Below, in pieces: positions 7,884 through 14,021 of a DNA stretch of 33,008 nt (position 1 is the first letter of the stretch; every line of letters begins with the position of its first letter). The translations under genes and the position numbers were made by a program. The notes under the pieces were generated by a model. It saw only the letters and a program-made list of their open reading frames with translations. It did no database searches and was not told where the DNA came from. The stretch is from contig JACOZR010000002.1 in assembly GCA_016181245.1 (NCBI GenBank), positions 1 to 33,008 of the forward strand. The letters run 5' to 3'. This DNA comes from Candidatus Woesearchaeota archaeon (lineage in GTDB: Archaea; Nanobdellota; Nanobdellia; SCGC-AAA011-G17; GW2011-AR20).

Positions 7884-8606
7884 ATGAAAAAAACCATAGT
7901 AGACATAGTAATCCCTGTTTATAATGAAGAAAAAATACTAGAAAAAAGCGTATCAACTTTAACAGATTTTCTCAACAAAAATTTCAAGCATGACTGGCAA
8001 ATAATAATTGCAGACAATGCATCAATAGACAAAACATTAGAAGTAGCAAATAATTTATCAAAAAGATATAAAAAAGTTAAAGTCTTGCATTTAGACCAGA
8101 AAGGAAGAGGCAGGGCATTAAGAGCAGCCTGGACTCAAAGCAAGGCAGATATTGTAAGTTATATGGATGTTGATTTATCTACAGATTTAACATTCTTTCC
8201 ATTAATGATTGATTCTTTATTAAATGGATACGATGTTGCAACAGGCTCTAGATTAATGAAGGGAGCAGAAATTAAAAGATCATTAAAAAGAGAAATACTC
8301 TCAAGAGGATATAATGTTTTAGTAAGAATTATTCTAGGCGTTAATTACAAAGACAGTCAATGCGGTTTCAAAGCGGTTACAAGAGAAATAGTTGATAAAA
8401 TAGTTCCAGAAGTAAAAGACAACGCTTGGTTTTTCGATTCAGAATTATTATTCAGGGCGCATAAAAAAGGCTACAAAATAAAAGAGATCCCAGTTAAATG
8501 GATAGAAGACGAAGATAGCAGAGTTAAAATTGTAAATACGGTAACAAACTATCTAAAATCAATAGCGGTTCTAAGATTAGAATATATGTTTAAGAGAAAA
8601 AAGTAA
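7884..8606 (+). CDS. Glycosyltransferase family 2, dolichyl-phosphate sugar synthase-like
   Basis: 240 residues. GT-A fold, family 2: VIPVYNEE (9-16), ADNASIDKT (43-51), KGRGRALRAAW, the metal-binding DVD at 95-97 in YMDVDLSTDL, then SRLMKG and the SQCGFKA motif (158-164) characteristic of ALG5/DPM1-type enzymes. It lacks the C-terminal membrane helices of some relatives, so it is a soluble or peripheral enzyme that likely makes dolichyl-phosphate-glucose or -mannose at the inner membrane face. Such a product could feed the GT-C protein and AglB nearby. It begins 36 bp after target 1; an AT-rich stretch with TTTAAAAG lies 25-30 bp before its ATG. The donor sugar cannot be decided from sequence. 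Confidence 0.85.
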   Translation: MKKTIVDIVIPVYNEEKILEKSVSTLTDFLNKNFKHDWQIIIADNASIDKTLEVANNLSKRYKKVKVLHLDQKGRGRALRAAWTQSKADIVSYMDVDLSTDLTFFPLMIDSLLNGYDVATGSRLMKGAEIKRSLKREILSRGYNVLVRIILGVNYKDSQCGFKAVTREIVDKIVPEVKDNAWFFDSELLFRAHKKGYKIKEIPVKWIEDEDSRVKIVNTVTNYLKSIAVLRLEYMFKRKK

Positions 8607-8611
8607 ATTTT

Positions 8612-8815
8612 TTAACTAAAAAAAGGTTCAAGGAGTTTGTACCATATGACTAATTTACCAGCATCTAAAGCAATGGGACCACTAAAATCTCTTTCTGCAG
8701 CTAGAGAGTAAACACTTCTCCAAGAGTCATATCTCCTTATTGCACCAGTGGGTACTAATGCTATATCCAGTTTCTCCAATAAGCTAAAATCGTTTACCCT
8801 TCCTTCCTCTATCAT
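8612..8815 (-). CDS. Possible small protein of unknown function
   Basis: 67-codon minus-strand frame filling most of the 300-bp gap between the GT2 gene and the PHP gene. The composition is protein-like (SLLEKLDIALVPTGAIRR, RDFSGPIALDAGKLVIWYK) rather than the Lys/Asn/Ile/Phe-rich text of chance frames here. In the minus direction TTTAAAAT lies about 24 bp before the ATG, fitting a leaderless start. I recognise no family, signal peptide or membrane segment. It could also be a remnant of a longer gene. It is convergent with the GT2 gene, 6 bp apart. Confidence 0.42.
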   Translation of the reverse strand: MIEEGRVNDFSLLEKLDIALVPTGAIRRYDSWRSVYSLAAERDFSGPIALDAGKLVIWYKLLEPFFS

Positions 8816-8906
8816 GCCAGTAACATAAACTTTACATTTTAAATGTTTTTCGCTAATAAAATTTAAGTTTGCAAAGTTTTATTAATTAACATAAAATTTT
8901 AATTCT

Positions 8907-9377
8907 ATGTTAAAAGCAGATCTCCATCTACATGCAAAAGAAGACATTAGAGACGCAGTAAAATATACTGTTAAAGAATTAATAGACCACATGGCTTCTA
9001 AAGGTTTTCAAGTAATAGCTTTAACGTTCCATGATCAAAGCTATAACTCAGAAGAAATGAATAATTATGCAAAATCAAAAGGGATTCTAATAATTCCAGG
9101 AATAGAAAGAACAATAAAAGGAAGACATGTATTAATCTACAATCTAGACCATAAAAAAGCTGAAGAAATCAAAGATTTTGAAGATTTAAAAAAAATAAAA
9201 AATGAAAATGTTTACACCTTAATAGATTCAAAACAAGATATAAATTCGATAATAAAAGCAATAAAATCAAATAAAGTGCAATTAGTAACAAAGCCTTTGC
9301 CTTTTTCAGTATTCTTTAAAACGTTATTTTATATGATATTCTTGTCACCAATAAAAACATTCAAGAGAAGAAAATAA
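8907..9377 (+). CDS. PHP-domain protein, shortened
   Basis: 156 residues. The N-terminal half is a recognisable PHP metal-dependent phosphoesterase domain: ADLHLHA with H7 and H9, TFHD with H42/D43, PGIE with E67, and GRHVLIYNL with H74. Full PHP domains continue with a His-Pro motif and a C-terminal G-S-D-A-H type metal site. Here the sequence passes from FEDLKKIKNENV (91-102) straight to TLIDSKQDINSIIKAIKSNK, which resembles the final helix region of such proteins, so a central part seems to be missing. The C-terminus is hydrophobic then basic (FYMIFLSPIKTFKRRK). It may be inactive or have an altered function. Promoter-like AT boxes precede it. No operon partner is visible. Confidence 0.65.
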   Translation: MLKADLHLHAKEDIRDAVKYTVKELIDHMASKGFQVIALTFHDQSYNSEEMNNYAKSKGILIIPGIERTIKGRHVLIYNLDHKKAEEIKDFEDLKKIKNENVYTLIDSKQDINSIIKAIKSNKVQLVTKPLPFSVFFKTLFYMIFLSPIKTFKRRK

Positions 9378-9428
9378 TTTACCCTTTATTTTGTAATTTA
9401 AGTTTGTACAGGGTAAAACTCAAAGAGA
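9378..9428. repeat. Inverted repeat in intergenic region
   Basis: TTTACCCT at 9378-9385 and its exact complement AGGGTAAA at 9420-9427, separated by 34 bp, starting right at the stop codon of the PHP gene. It might act as a termination or regulatory structure. The loop is long for a simple terminator, so this is a weak call. Confidence 0.3.
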
Positions 9429-9472
9429 TTAAATAGCGCAATATTTATTTATACAAAGAAATTAAAGAAATC

Positions 9473-10093
9473 ATGGAGCAGAAGAAATTATTAACAGTTC
9501 TTTCAATAATTGTTGGAATATTTTTAGCATGGTCTTTGATTAATCCAAAAGATTATAGTGTTTGGTTTTTAGAAACATTTCCAGTAATATTTGGGTTTCC
9601 TATTCTATATTTTACTTATAAAAAATTCAAGTTCACAAATTTAACCTATACTTTAATGGCTTTGCATGCAATGGTCTTAATATGGGGGGGTCATTATACG
9701 TATGCTGATAATCCTTTATTTAACTGGATTAAAGATTTACTAAGCTTAGAAAGAAATTATTATGATAGGCTAGGTCATTTCTTCCAGGGATTTGTTCCTA
9801 TTTTAATAGCCAGAGAAATTTTGTTAAGAAAAACAAGATTAAAGCAGGGAAAAATGCTGTTCTTCTTGTTAATATGCGTTGTTGCATTTATCACTTCATT
9901 TTATGAGCTTATGGAATGGTCCTCAACGTGGGGTTTACCTCCAGAACAAGGAATAGACTTTCTAGGTAGCCAAGGTGATTTATGGGATGCACAAAAAGAT
10001 ATGACTATGGCTTTTATTGGCGGAATATTCGGACTTTTATTCTTTTCAAAGTTGCAAGATAAACAAATTAAGAAGATTACAACTAGACAGTAG
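9473..10093 (+). CDS. YjdF/DUF2238 family membrane protein
   Basis: 206 residues with about six predicted membrane segments. It carries the family signature ERNYYDRLGHFFQGFVP (about 94-110), then AREILLRK, a YELMEWSS motif (about 144-151) and FLGSQGDLWDAQKDM (about 164-178), the acidic/His residues conserved throughout DUF2238. The molecular function of the family is not known to me. It appears to be a single gene: TATTTATTTATA lies about 25-35 bp upstream and another TATA-type promoter separates it from the next gene. It contains a run of seven G (9684-9690) encoding W-G-G, one of several G/C tracts in this window. Confidence 0.82.
   Translation: MEQKKLLTVLSIIVGIFLAWSLINPKDYSVWFLETFPVIFGFPILYFTYKKFKFTNLTYTLMALHAMVLIWGGHYTYADNPLFNWIKDLLSLERNYYDRLGHFFQGFVPILIAREILLRKTRLKQGKMLFFLLICVVAFITSFYELMEWSSTWGLPPEQGIDFLGSQGDLWDAQKDMTMAFIGGIFGLLFFSKLQDKQIKKITTRQ
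9684..9690 (+). repeat. Poly-G tract (G7) in YjdF-family gene
   Basis: Seven consecutive G inside the coding sequence at codons TGG GGG GGT. A one-base slip would truncate the protein in its N-terminal third. Part of a group of unusual G/C homopolymers in this AT-rich window. Confidence 0.6.
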
Positions 10094-10129
10094 AGAAACA
10101 TTTATAAACAATCTATAACCTCGTACCTT

Positions 10130-10408
10130 ATGAAAGATTTATTGATGAAACATAGAAGTTTACTGATTGGTGTGGGCTTATCTTTATTGGCAGGTTATGG
10201 AATAAGGTATTATCAAGATTCTATTAAAGAAACTCCAGCCTATAGGGTAGTTTTAGCTTATCCTGGGAGAGAATGTTCTCCAGATTTTGAAATTATGCAG
10301 AATGATGAAATACTACTTTTAAATAATAGGAATCATGAAAATGTTATTGTGCATCATGATTTAGAAGAGAAAATAGGGAAGATAGACGTTTTAAGATTTG
10401 ATCAATAA
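10130..10408 (+). CDS. Small single-pass membrane protein of unknown function
   Basis: 92 residues. Basic N-terminus (KDLLMKHR), one hydrophobic helix (about residues 11-27) and a soluble tail of about 65 residues with one cysteine and a His/Asn-rich patch (NNRNHENVIVHHD). I recognise no family. A clear TATA box TTTATAAA lies about 25-30 bp before the ATG, supporting an independent leaderless transcript. The 3' end overlaps the convergent Fap7-like gene by 7 bp. An alternative start at the second ATG (six codons in) is possible. Confidence 0.6.
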   Translation: MKDLLMKHRSLLIGVGLSLLAGYGIRYYQDSIKETPAYRVVLAYPGRECSPDFEIMQNDEILLLNNRNHENVIVHHDLEEKIGKIDVLRFDQ

Positions 10409-10851
10409 TTTTTCGTAGTATCAACAACTTTAACATTATACCCATTTTCCAAAGCCTCAATTCTGCAAACATCAAATATTTCAGCATCTAAATTTTCCCT
10501 AACTTTAGCTTTATTATAACCTCTTTTTTCAAGTCTTTTTTTCAATGTCTTTAAATCACATTTAGTAATAAAACAAACTTTGACATATTCTTTAGGAAGA
10601 TAATGGCTCAAATGTCCATCAATAACTAAGGTTTTCTTAGAATTTTTTATTAAATTAACTAAAATTTTATTTAACTTTTTAACATCAACAATTATAGACT
10701 TTCTTTTCTTATCGAATCCTTCTTTTAATTTATTTTCTTTAATAACATCGTTAATATCTAAGTAACGATAATCTTTTTCTTTAGAAATTTTCTTAGCAAT
10801 AGTAGTTTTTCCAGTTCCAGGAGTTCCACTTACAATTATAGCTTTTTTCAT
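10402..10851 (-). CDS. Fap7/AK6-type adenylate kinase
   Basis: 149 residues from ATG 10851. The frame is open 63 bases further upstream, but that part would overlap the DUF357 gene, while the internal start gives the canonical family N-terminus (KKAIIVSGTPGTGKTT). P-loop G9-T16, then a helical NMP-binding region, VIDGHLSHYLP (Walker-B-like VIDGH) and a LID-like KRLEKRGYNKAKVRENLDAE. This matches AK6/Fap7 (hCINAP), an atypical adenylate kinase/ATPase that in eukaryotes and archaea binds uS11 and helps late small-subunit rRNA maturation; that role is inferred. It starts 1 bp after the DUF357 stop and is likely co-transcribed with it. Confidence 0.85.
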   Translation of the reverse strand: MKKAIIVSGTPGTGKTTIAKKISKEKDYRYLDINDVIKENKLKEGFDKKRKSIIVDVKKLNKILVNLIKNSKKTLVIDGHLSHYLPKEYVKVCFITKCDLKTLKKRLEKRGYNKAKVRENLDAEIFDVCRIEALENGYNVKVVDTTKNY

Positions 10852-10852
10852 A

Positions 10853-11134
10853 TTAATCAACAGTAAACAATTTAGAATCATGTACATCCCATAATCCAAG
10901 TCTAGCTCCAGCATCTAACCACCCATGAGCATAATTCAAAGCAGCAAAAGCATCTACAACTTTTCCATTATCATAAAAATGATGAGCATCTTTAATATAT
11001 CTCTCAATCATGTCTAAAAAATCATCTCTTTCATTATTTAATTTAGTTCTATTTTTAGCTTTCTTAGCTTCTTTGAAAGCCTTTTCAGTAACAGAAAAAT
11101 ATTTCTCAATCTTTTCTTTAGTAATTTCTTTCAT
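10853..11134 (-). CDS. DUF357 family protein
   Basis: 93 residues, all helical in appearance: an N-terminal amphipathic helix rich in Lys/Glu, then MIERYIKDAHHFYDNGKVVD and the family signature AALNYAHGWLDAGARLGLW. This matches the small archaeal DUF357 family, whose function is not known to me. It is directly upstream of the Fap7-like kinase on the minus strand, which suggests a shared role in ribosome or nucleotide metabolism, though this is only positional. It is divergent from DGR target 2, with 116 bp between. I considered it as a DGR accessory protein because it is a small helical protein next to a target, but the clear DUF357 match argues against this. Confidence 0.82.
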   Translation of the reverse strand: MKEITKEKIEKYFSVTEKAFKEAKKAKNRTKLNNERDDFLDMIERYIKDAHHFYDNGKVVDAFAALNYAHGWLDAGARLGLWDVHDSKLFTVD

Positions 11135-11204
11135 AATAATTTAATATAATAGCCCATTATAAAATTTATCAAATAGTCTAAAAAATTATTATCCCTAATA
11201 AATA

Positions 11205-11250
11205 GTAACAAACCGAAAAGCTTAAAAAGATAAACTTTCTACAATAAATC
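11205..11250 (+). promoter_or_regulatory. Promoter of DGR target 2 (duplicated element)
   Basis: 46 bp directly before ATG 11251, 43/46 identical to the element before target 1. CTTAAAAAG sits about 22-30 bp upstream of the start, and the 20 bp between it and the ATG are identical in both copies (AGATAAACTTTCTACAATAA, then ATC). The prediction is the same leaderless start and the same transcriptional control for both targets. Confidence 0.7.
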
Positions 11251-11985
11251 ATGGTAAATCTTATTGTAGATATAAAACCAATTGTAACCTATTCTGCTTA
11301 TGTAGAAGCTCCCTTTGATAAAGCAAAAGAAGCATTAGAAAAAGAAGGATATCACGTTATTTCTTCAAGAGAAAATGCTCAATTAAGAATGCAGGAAGGA
11401 AAAGATGCTTTCGTATCAAGAAATGGAAATAGAACAAGAGAGGCTTTTATTTATAATCCTAAAACTGGTATTTTCTTAACTAATAACTCACCAATAATGG
11501 CAAATGCTCAAGAAGCAACAAACTGTCATAGAAATAACAAAGAATTTTACTTAACAGATGCTCAAGTTGAAGAGTCTTTAGCAGATTGTGTCGAGCTTTC
11601 AGATAAAGCAATACCGACAAACAGGTTTGCAGAAAATCAAATAACTGTTTATGCTTTTGGCAATGTTGCAGAGCAATACGGTCAATTTTTAAAAAGTGCA
11701 GGAATAAAAGAAATGCCTATTTGGTTAGCAAATTTAGAAGACAAGCCATTTGCAAGGCAAATGTGGCTTCTTAGGCTTGTTGTAGGCAGTAGGTCTGTTC
11801 TCAATGGTAACTACAGGTACTTGAACTATGACTACGGGATGCGTGGGGTACGTCAAGGTGGCGAAGCCACCGCGAAAAATTTAGAGGCTTCTCAAACATA
11901 CACAATTCAAGACATTCAAACAGCTCTAAAAACAAAAGGTCTTACTGGAATTGAAAGTATATTGATAGACTCTTTAAGACAATAA
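11251..11985 (+). CDS. DGR target protein 2 (variable protein, C-type-lectin-like)
   Basis: 244 residues, paralogue of the protein at 7224-7847 with long identical blocks (AYVEAPFDKAKE, NSPIMANAQEAT, KEFYLTDAQVEESLAD, NRFAENQITVYAFG). No signal peptide or membrane helix. VR2 encodes residues 171-199 (WLLRLVVGSRS...YRYLNYDYGMRG), followed by GVRQGGEATAKNLE and a 32-residue tail (TYTIQDIQTALKTKG, then ESILIDSLRQ) absent from target 1. It is the nearer target, 298 bp upstream of the reverse transcriptase start, with the TR between. The position of the VR inside the gene rather than at its end is unusual but is seen in some DGRs. Function of the displayed variability unknown. Confidence 0.85.
   Translation: MVNLIVDIKPIVTYSAYVEAPFDKAKEALEKEGYHVISSRENAQLRMQEGKDAFVSRNGNRTREAFIYNPKTGIFLTNNSPIMANAQEATNCHRNNKEFYLTDAQVEESLADCVELSDKAIPTNRFAENQITVYAFGNVAEQYGQFLKSAGIKEMPIWLANLEDKPFARQMWLLRLVVGSRSVLNGNYRYLNYDYGMRGVRQGGEATAKNLEASQTYTIQDIQTALKTKGLTGIESILIDSLRQ
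11762..11846 (+). repeat. DGR variable repeat VR2
   Basis: 85 bp, gapless to the TR at 12171-12255 with 10 mismatches, nine at TR adenines (six to T, three to G) and one C to T. No A to C change is seen in either VR. Four substituted adenines carry the same new base in VR1 and VR2. The 5' and 3' edges are the same as for VR1. Confidence 0.92.
11857..11871 (+). other. DNA hairpin downstream of VR2 (IMH-associated)
   Basis: Perfect inverted repeat GGTGGC-GAA-GCCACC, identical in sequence and in distance (10 bp after the VR) to the hairpin after VR1. The bases from GTGCGTGG/GATGCGTGG through CCACCGC are conserved between the two targets, which fits selection for a retrohoming signal as well as coding. 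Confidence 0.7.
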
Positions 11986-12283
11986 TTCTTTTAAGCAATA
12001 ACTTCTTTTAATTTTTGTCCTGACTATACCAAGATTATTCAGTGAAGTATAATTTGGACTACACGCCAATTTACTAGTACATTGTTTAATTTGATTTTAA
12101 GTCATGAAATTCAGAGGTTTCATGCGTGAGACCTCAGTGGATATTGGAAGTAAACTGGCTAAAAGCGTCCTGTGGCTTCATAGGCTTGTTGAAGACAATA
12201 GGTCTGATCTCAATGGCAACAACAGGAACTTGAACTATGACAACAGGATGCGTGGAATAGTCCAATGTCAGGATAACATTATC
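11986..12283 (+). ncRNA. DGR template RNA region: spacer, hairpins and TR
   Basis: About 300 bp between target 2 and the preferred RT start. T-rich stretches right after the target stop may terminate its transcript. Then a foldable element at 12029-12057: CCAA-G-ATTAT pairs with ATAATTTGG around a 10-base loop, with one bulged G. A second hairpin at 12114-12135: GAGGTTTC and GAGACCTC, eight pairs including one G-U, with loop ATGCGT. The TR follows at 12171-12255. In studied DGRs, RNA flanking the TR is structured and needed for cDNA priming, so these stems are candidates for such a role; this is inference. No separate small gene is recognisable here, and in particular no Avd-like frame. Confidence 0.55.
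12171..12255 (+). repeat. DGR template repeat (TR)
   Basis: 85 bp containing 26 adenines, with AAC/AAT codons clustered as in other DGR templates (NGNNRNLNYDNR when translated). Similarity to both VRs starts sharply at TGTGGCTTC. It ends at GCGTGG, after which AATAGTCCAATGT replaces the GGTACGTCAAGGT of the targets, i.e. IMH* against IMH. It is on the same strand as the RT and both targets, and lies in the same open frame as the RT. Confidence 0.93.
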
Positions 12284-13291
12284 ATGGAACGAAATGGCCT
12301 TTATCCCCAAATACACAGTATGAAAAATTTATTTTTAGCTTTCAAAGAAGCAAGAAAAGGAAAAACAAAAAAGTACTATGTTAAAAGATTTGAAAAAAAT
12401 CTTATAAAACAGCTTTTAAATTTGAATATTGAATTAAAATCTCAAAAATATCATCCAGAACCGTTAAGAACTTTTATTTTAAGGGATCCTAAAACAAGAA
12501 AAATATCAAAATCTGTATTTAGGGACAGGGTAGTGCATCACGCTCTTGTAAGGATGATAGAACCGATTTTCGATAAAAATTTTATCTACGATTCCTGTGC
12601 TAATAGAAAAGGAAAGGGAAACCTATTCGCATTAAAAAGATTTGATTTATTCAAAAGAAAAATAACAAATAACCTAACATCAAAAGCTTTTTGTCTAAAA
12701 GCAGACATCAAACATTATTTTCAAGAAGTCAATCATGAAATTCTGCTTAACGTAATAGAAAGAAAAATTAAAGATGAAAAAGTTATGTGGCTAATTAAAC
12801 AAATTTTGGGGGGGGGCGAACAGAACAAAGGTATGCCTCTAGGAAACTTAACTTCTCAATTTTTTGCTAACATTTATTTAAACGAATTAGATAGGTTTGT
12901 AAAACATAAATTAAAAACGAAATATTACATCAGATACGTAGATGATTTCGTAATACTGTATAACTCTAAAAAACAGCTAGAAATTTGGAAAAGTGAAATT
13001 GACAACTTTCTAAAAGAAAAATTAAAACTGGAATTACATCCAGATAAGTCAAAAATTATTCCTTTATCAAGAGGCATAGATTTTGTCGGGTTTAGAAATT
13101 TTTATCATCACAGGCTTTTAAGAAAAAGAAATATTGGAAAGATGTTTTCAGTTATTAACAAACACAAAAAAGGAGAGGTTTCCAAAGAAAAATTAATTGA
13201 AAGCTTTCAGGGTTGGCAGGCATATGCAAAATGGGCAAATAGCTATAAAATAACAAAAAAAGTGAATAATGAAATTCAGAGTCAAAAATAA
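12284..13291 (+). CDS. DGR reverse transcriptase
   Basis: 335 residues from ATG 12284. The frame is open back to ATG 12104 through the TR, but the TR is not part of RT proteins and MERNGLYPQIHSMKNLFLAF is the usual DGR-RT N-terminus, so the internal start is preferred. Motifs numbered from 12284: KADIKHYF (139-146) with the first catalytic Asp, GMPLGNLTSQ ending at 192 where GNLTSQ is the DGR form of motif 4 (group II introns have QG..SP), YVDD (218-221) with the catalytic Asp pair, then HPDKSKI and GIDFVGF. No maturase or endonuclease domain. It copies the TR transcript into adenine-mutated cDNA that replaces VR1 and VR2. A run of nine G (12808-12816) encodes GGG before motif 4 and is a possible slippage site. 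Confidence 0.93.
   Translation: MERNGLYPQIHSMKNLFLAFKEARKGKTKKYYVKRFEKNLIKQLLNLNIELKSQKYHPEPLRTFILRDPKTRKISKSVFRDRVVHHALVRMIEPIFDKNFIYDSCANRKGKGNLFALKRFDLFKRKITNNLTSKAFCLKADIKHYFQEVNHEILLNVIERKIKDEKVMWLIKQILGGGEQNKGMPLGNLTSQFFANIYLNELDRFVKHKLKTKYYIRYVDDFVILYNSKKQLEIWKSEIDNFLKEKLKLELHPDKSKIIPLSRGIDFVGFRNFYHHRLLRKRNIGKMFSVINKHKKGEVSKEKLIESFQGWQAYAKWANSYKITKKVNNEIQSQK
12808..12816 (+). repeat. Poly-G tract (G9) inside the DGR RT gene
   Basis: Nine G in a row at codons TTG GGG GGG GGC, between RT motifs 3 and 4. It is the longest G tract in the window. Gain or loss of one base would end translation before the catalytic YVDD. Confidence 0.65.
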
Positions 13292-13296
13292 TCACA

Positions 13297-13325
13297 TTTA
13301 AAAACAGTTTTTCTTAGAACTTATC
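13297..13325 (+). promoter_or_regulatory. Promoter of the E1/UBL/NcsA operon
   Basis: TTTAAAAA at 13297-13304 lies 22-29 bp before ATG 13326, with no Shine-Dalgarno sequence: a leaderless archaeal promoter pattern directly after the RT stop. It supports separating this operon from the DGR. Confidence 0.5.
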
Positions 13326-14021
13326 ATGAGATATTCAAGACAAGAAAGGTTAAAAGAAATAGGCAAAAAAGGACAAAAAGTTTTATCTAAAAAAACAGTA
13401 ACAATAGTAGGTTTAGGAGCTTTAGGAACTAACACAGCCCAATTACTAGCAAGAGCAGGAATCAACTTAAAACTAATAGATTTTGACAAAATAGATTTAA
13501 CAAATTTACAAAGGCAATCATTATATGAAGAATCAGACATAAATAAAGAAAAAGTAAAAGCCTCATTAAATAAACTAAAAAAAATAAACTCAGAAATAAA
13601 AATAGAAATTTTCAATGAAAGATTAAATGATAATAACCTAAATCTGTTAAAATCAGACTTAGTAATAGACTGCGCAGATAACTTAACTACAAGATTTTTA
13701 ATTAACGATTATTGTTACAACAAAATTCCATGGATTCATACAGCAGCTATAAAACACACAGGAGTTGTATTTAATATTCTGCCAAAAAAATCATGTTTAA
13801 AATGTATTTACAAAAAAAACTTAGACCTAGAAAGATGTGAAGAATATGGAGTTTTAAATACAATTATTTCATTAACTTCATCAATAGCAGTAACTCAGGC
13901 AATAAAAATTTTATTAAACAAACCAGTAGAAGAATCTTTAATAAGGTTCAATATTTGGAGTAATGAAATAGAAAAAATAAAAGTAAAAAAATCTTGTGAA
14001 AAATGCCAAAAGTCTTCATAG
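13326..14021 (+). CDS. E1-like ubiquitin-like protein activating enzyme (MoeB/ThiF/UbaA type)
   Basis: 231 residues. Nucleotide-binding GLGALG (29-34), acidic D52 and the DLTNLQRQ motif with R63, D119-N for ATP/Mg, zinc ligands CLKC (157/160) and CEKC (224/227), and a candidate catalytic cysteine C171 in CEEYGVLNTI, aligning with the MoeB/UbaA cysteine. It is short, with no rhodanese domain. It should adenylate the C-terminal glycine of the small GG-ending protein encoded next, for sulfur transfer or protein modification. Its 3' end overlaps that gene by 19 bp. Alternative roles in molybdopterin or thiamine synthesis are less likely beside the tRNA thiolase. Confidence 0.88.
   Translation: MRYSRQERLKEIGKKGQKVLSKKTVTIVGLGALGTNTAQLLARAGINLKLIDFDKIDLTNLQRQSLYEESDINKEKVKASLNKLKKINSEIKIEIFNERLNDNNLNLLKSDLVIDCADNLTTRFLINDYCYNKIPWIHTAAIKHTGVVFNILPKKSCLKCIYKKNLDLERCEEYGVLNTIISLTSSIAVTQAIKILLNKPVEESLIRFNIWSNEIEKIKVKKSCEKCQKSS

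Noticed and set aside
10852-10914. Upstream extension of the Fap7-like gene
   Set aside because: It would overlap the DUF357 coding region and adds a non-conserved hydrophobic stretch before the canonical P-loop start.
10853-11134. DUF357 protein as DGR accessory protein Avd
   Set aside because: It is small and helical and next to a target, but the ALNYAHGWLDAGARLGL signature is clearly DUF357 and it pairs with Fap7 on the other strand.
12104-12283. First 60 codons of the long RT frame as genuine RT N-terminus
   Set aside because: They consist mostly of the translated TR, which resembles the target C-terminus and not any RT domain. The family-like RT N-terminus begins at ATG 12284.
12104-13291. 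Group II intron encoded RT
   Set aside because: No maturase or endonuclease domain, motif 4 is GNLTSQ rather than QG..SP, no intron RNA domain V is visible, and there is a TR/VR system.
7178-13291. The DGR as part of an integrated provirus
   Set aside because: No capsid, terminase, portal or integrase genes in the window and no att-like direct repeats seen; the flanking genes are ordinary cellular ones.
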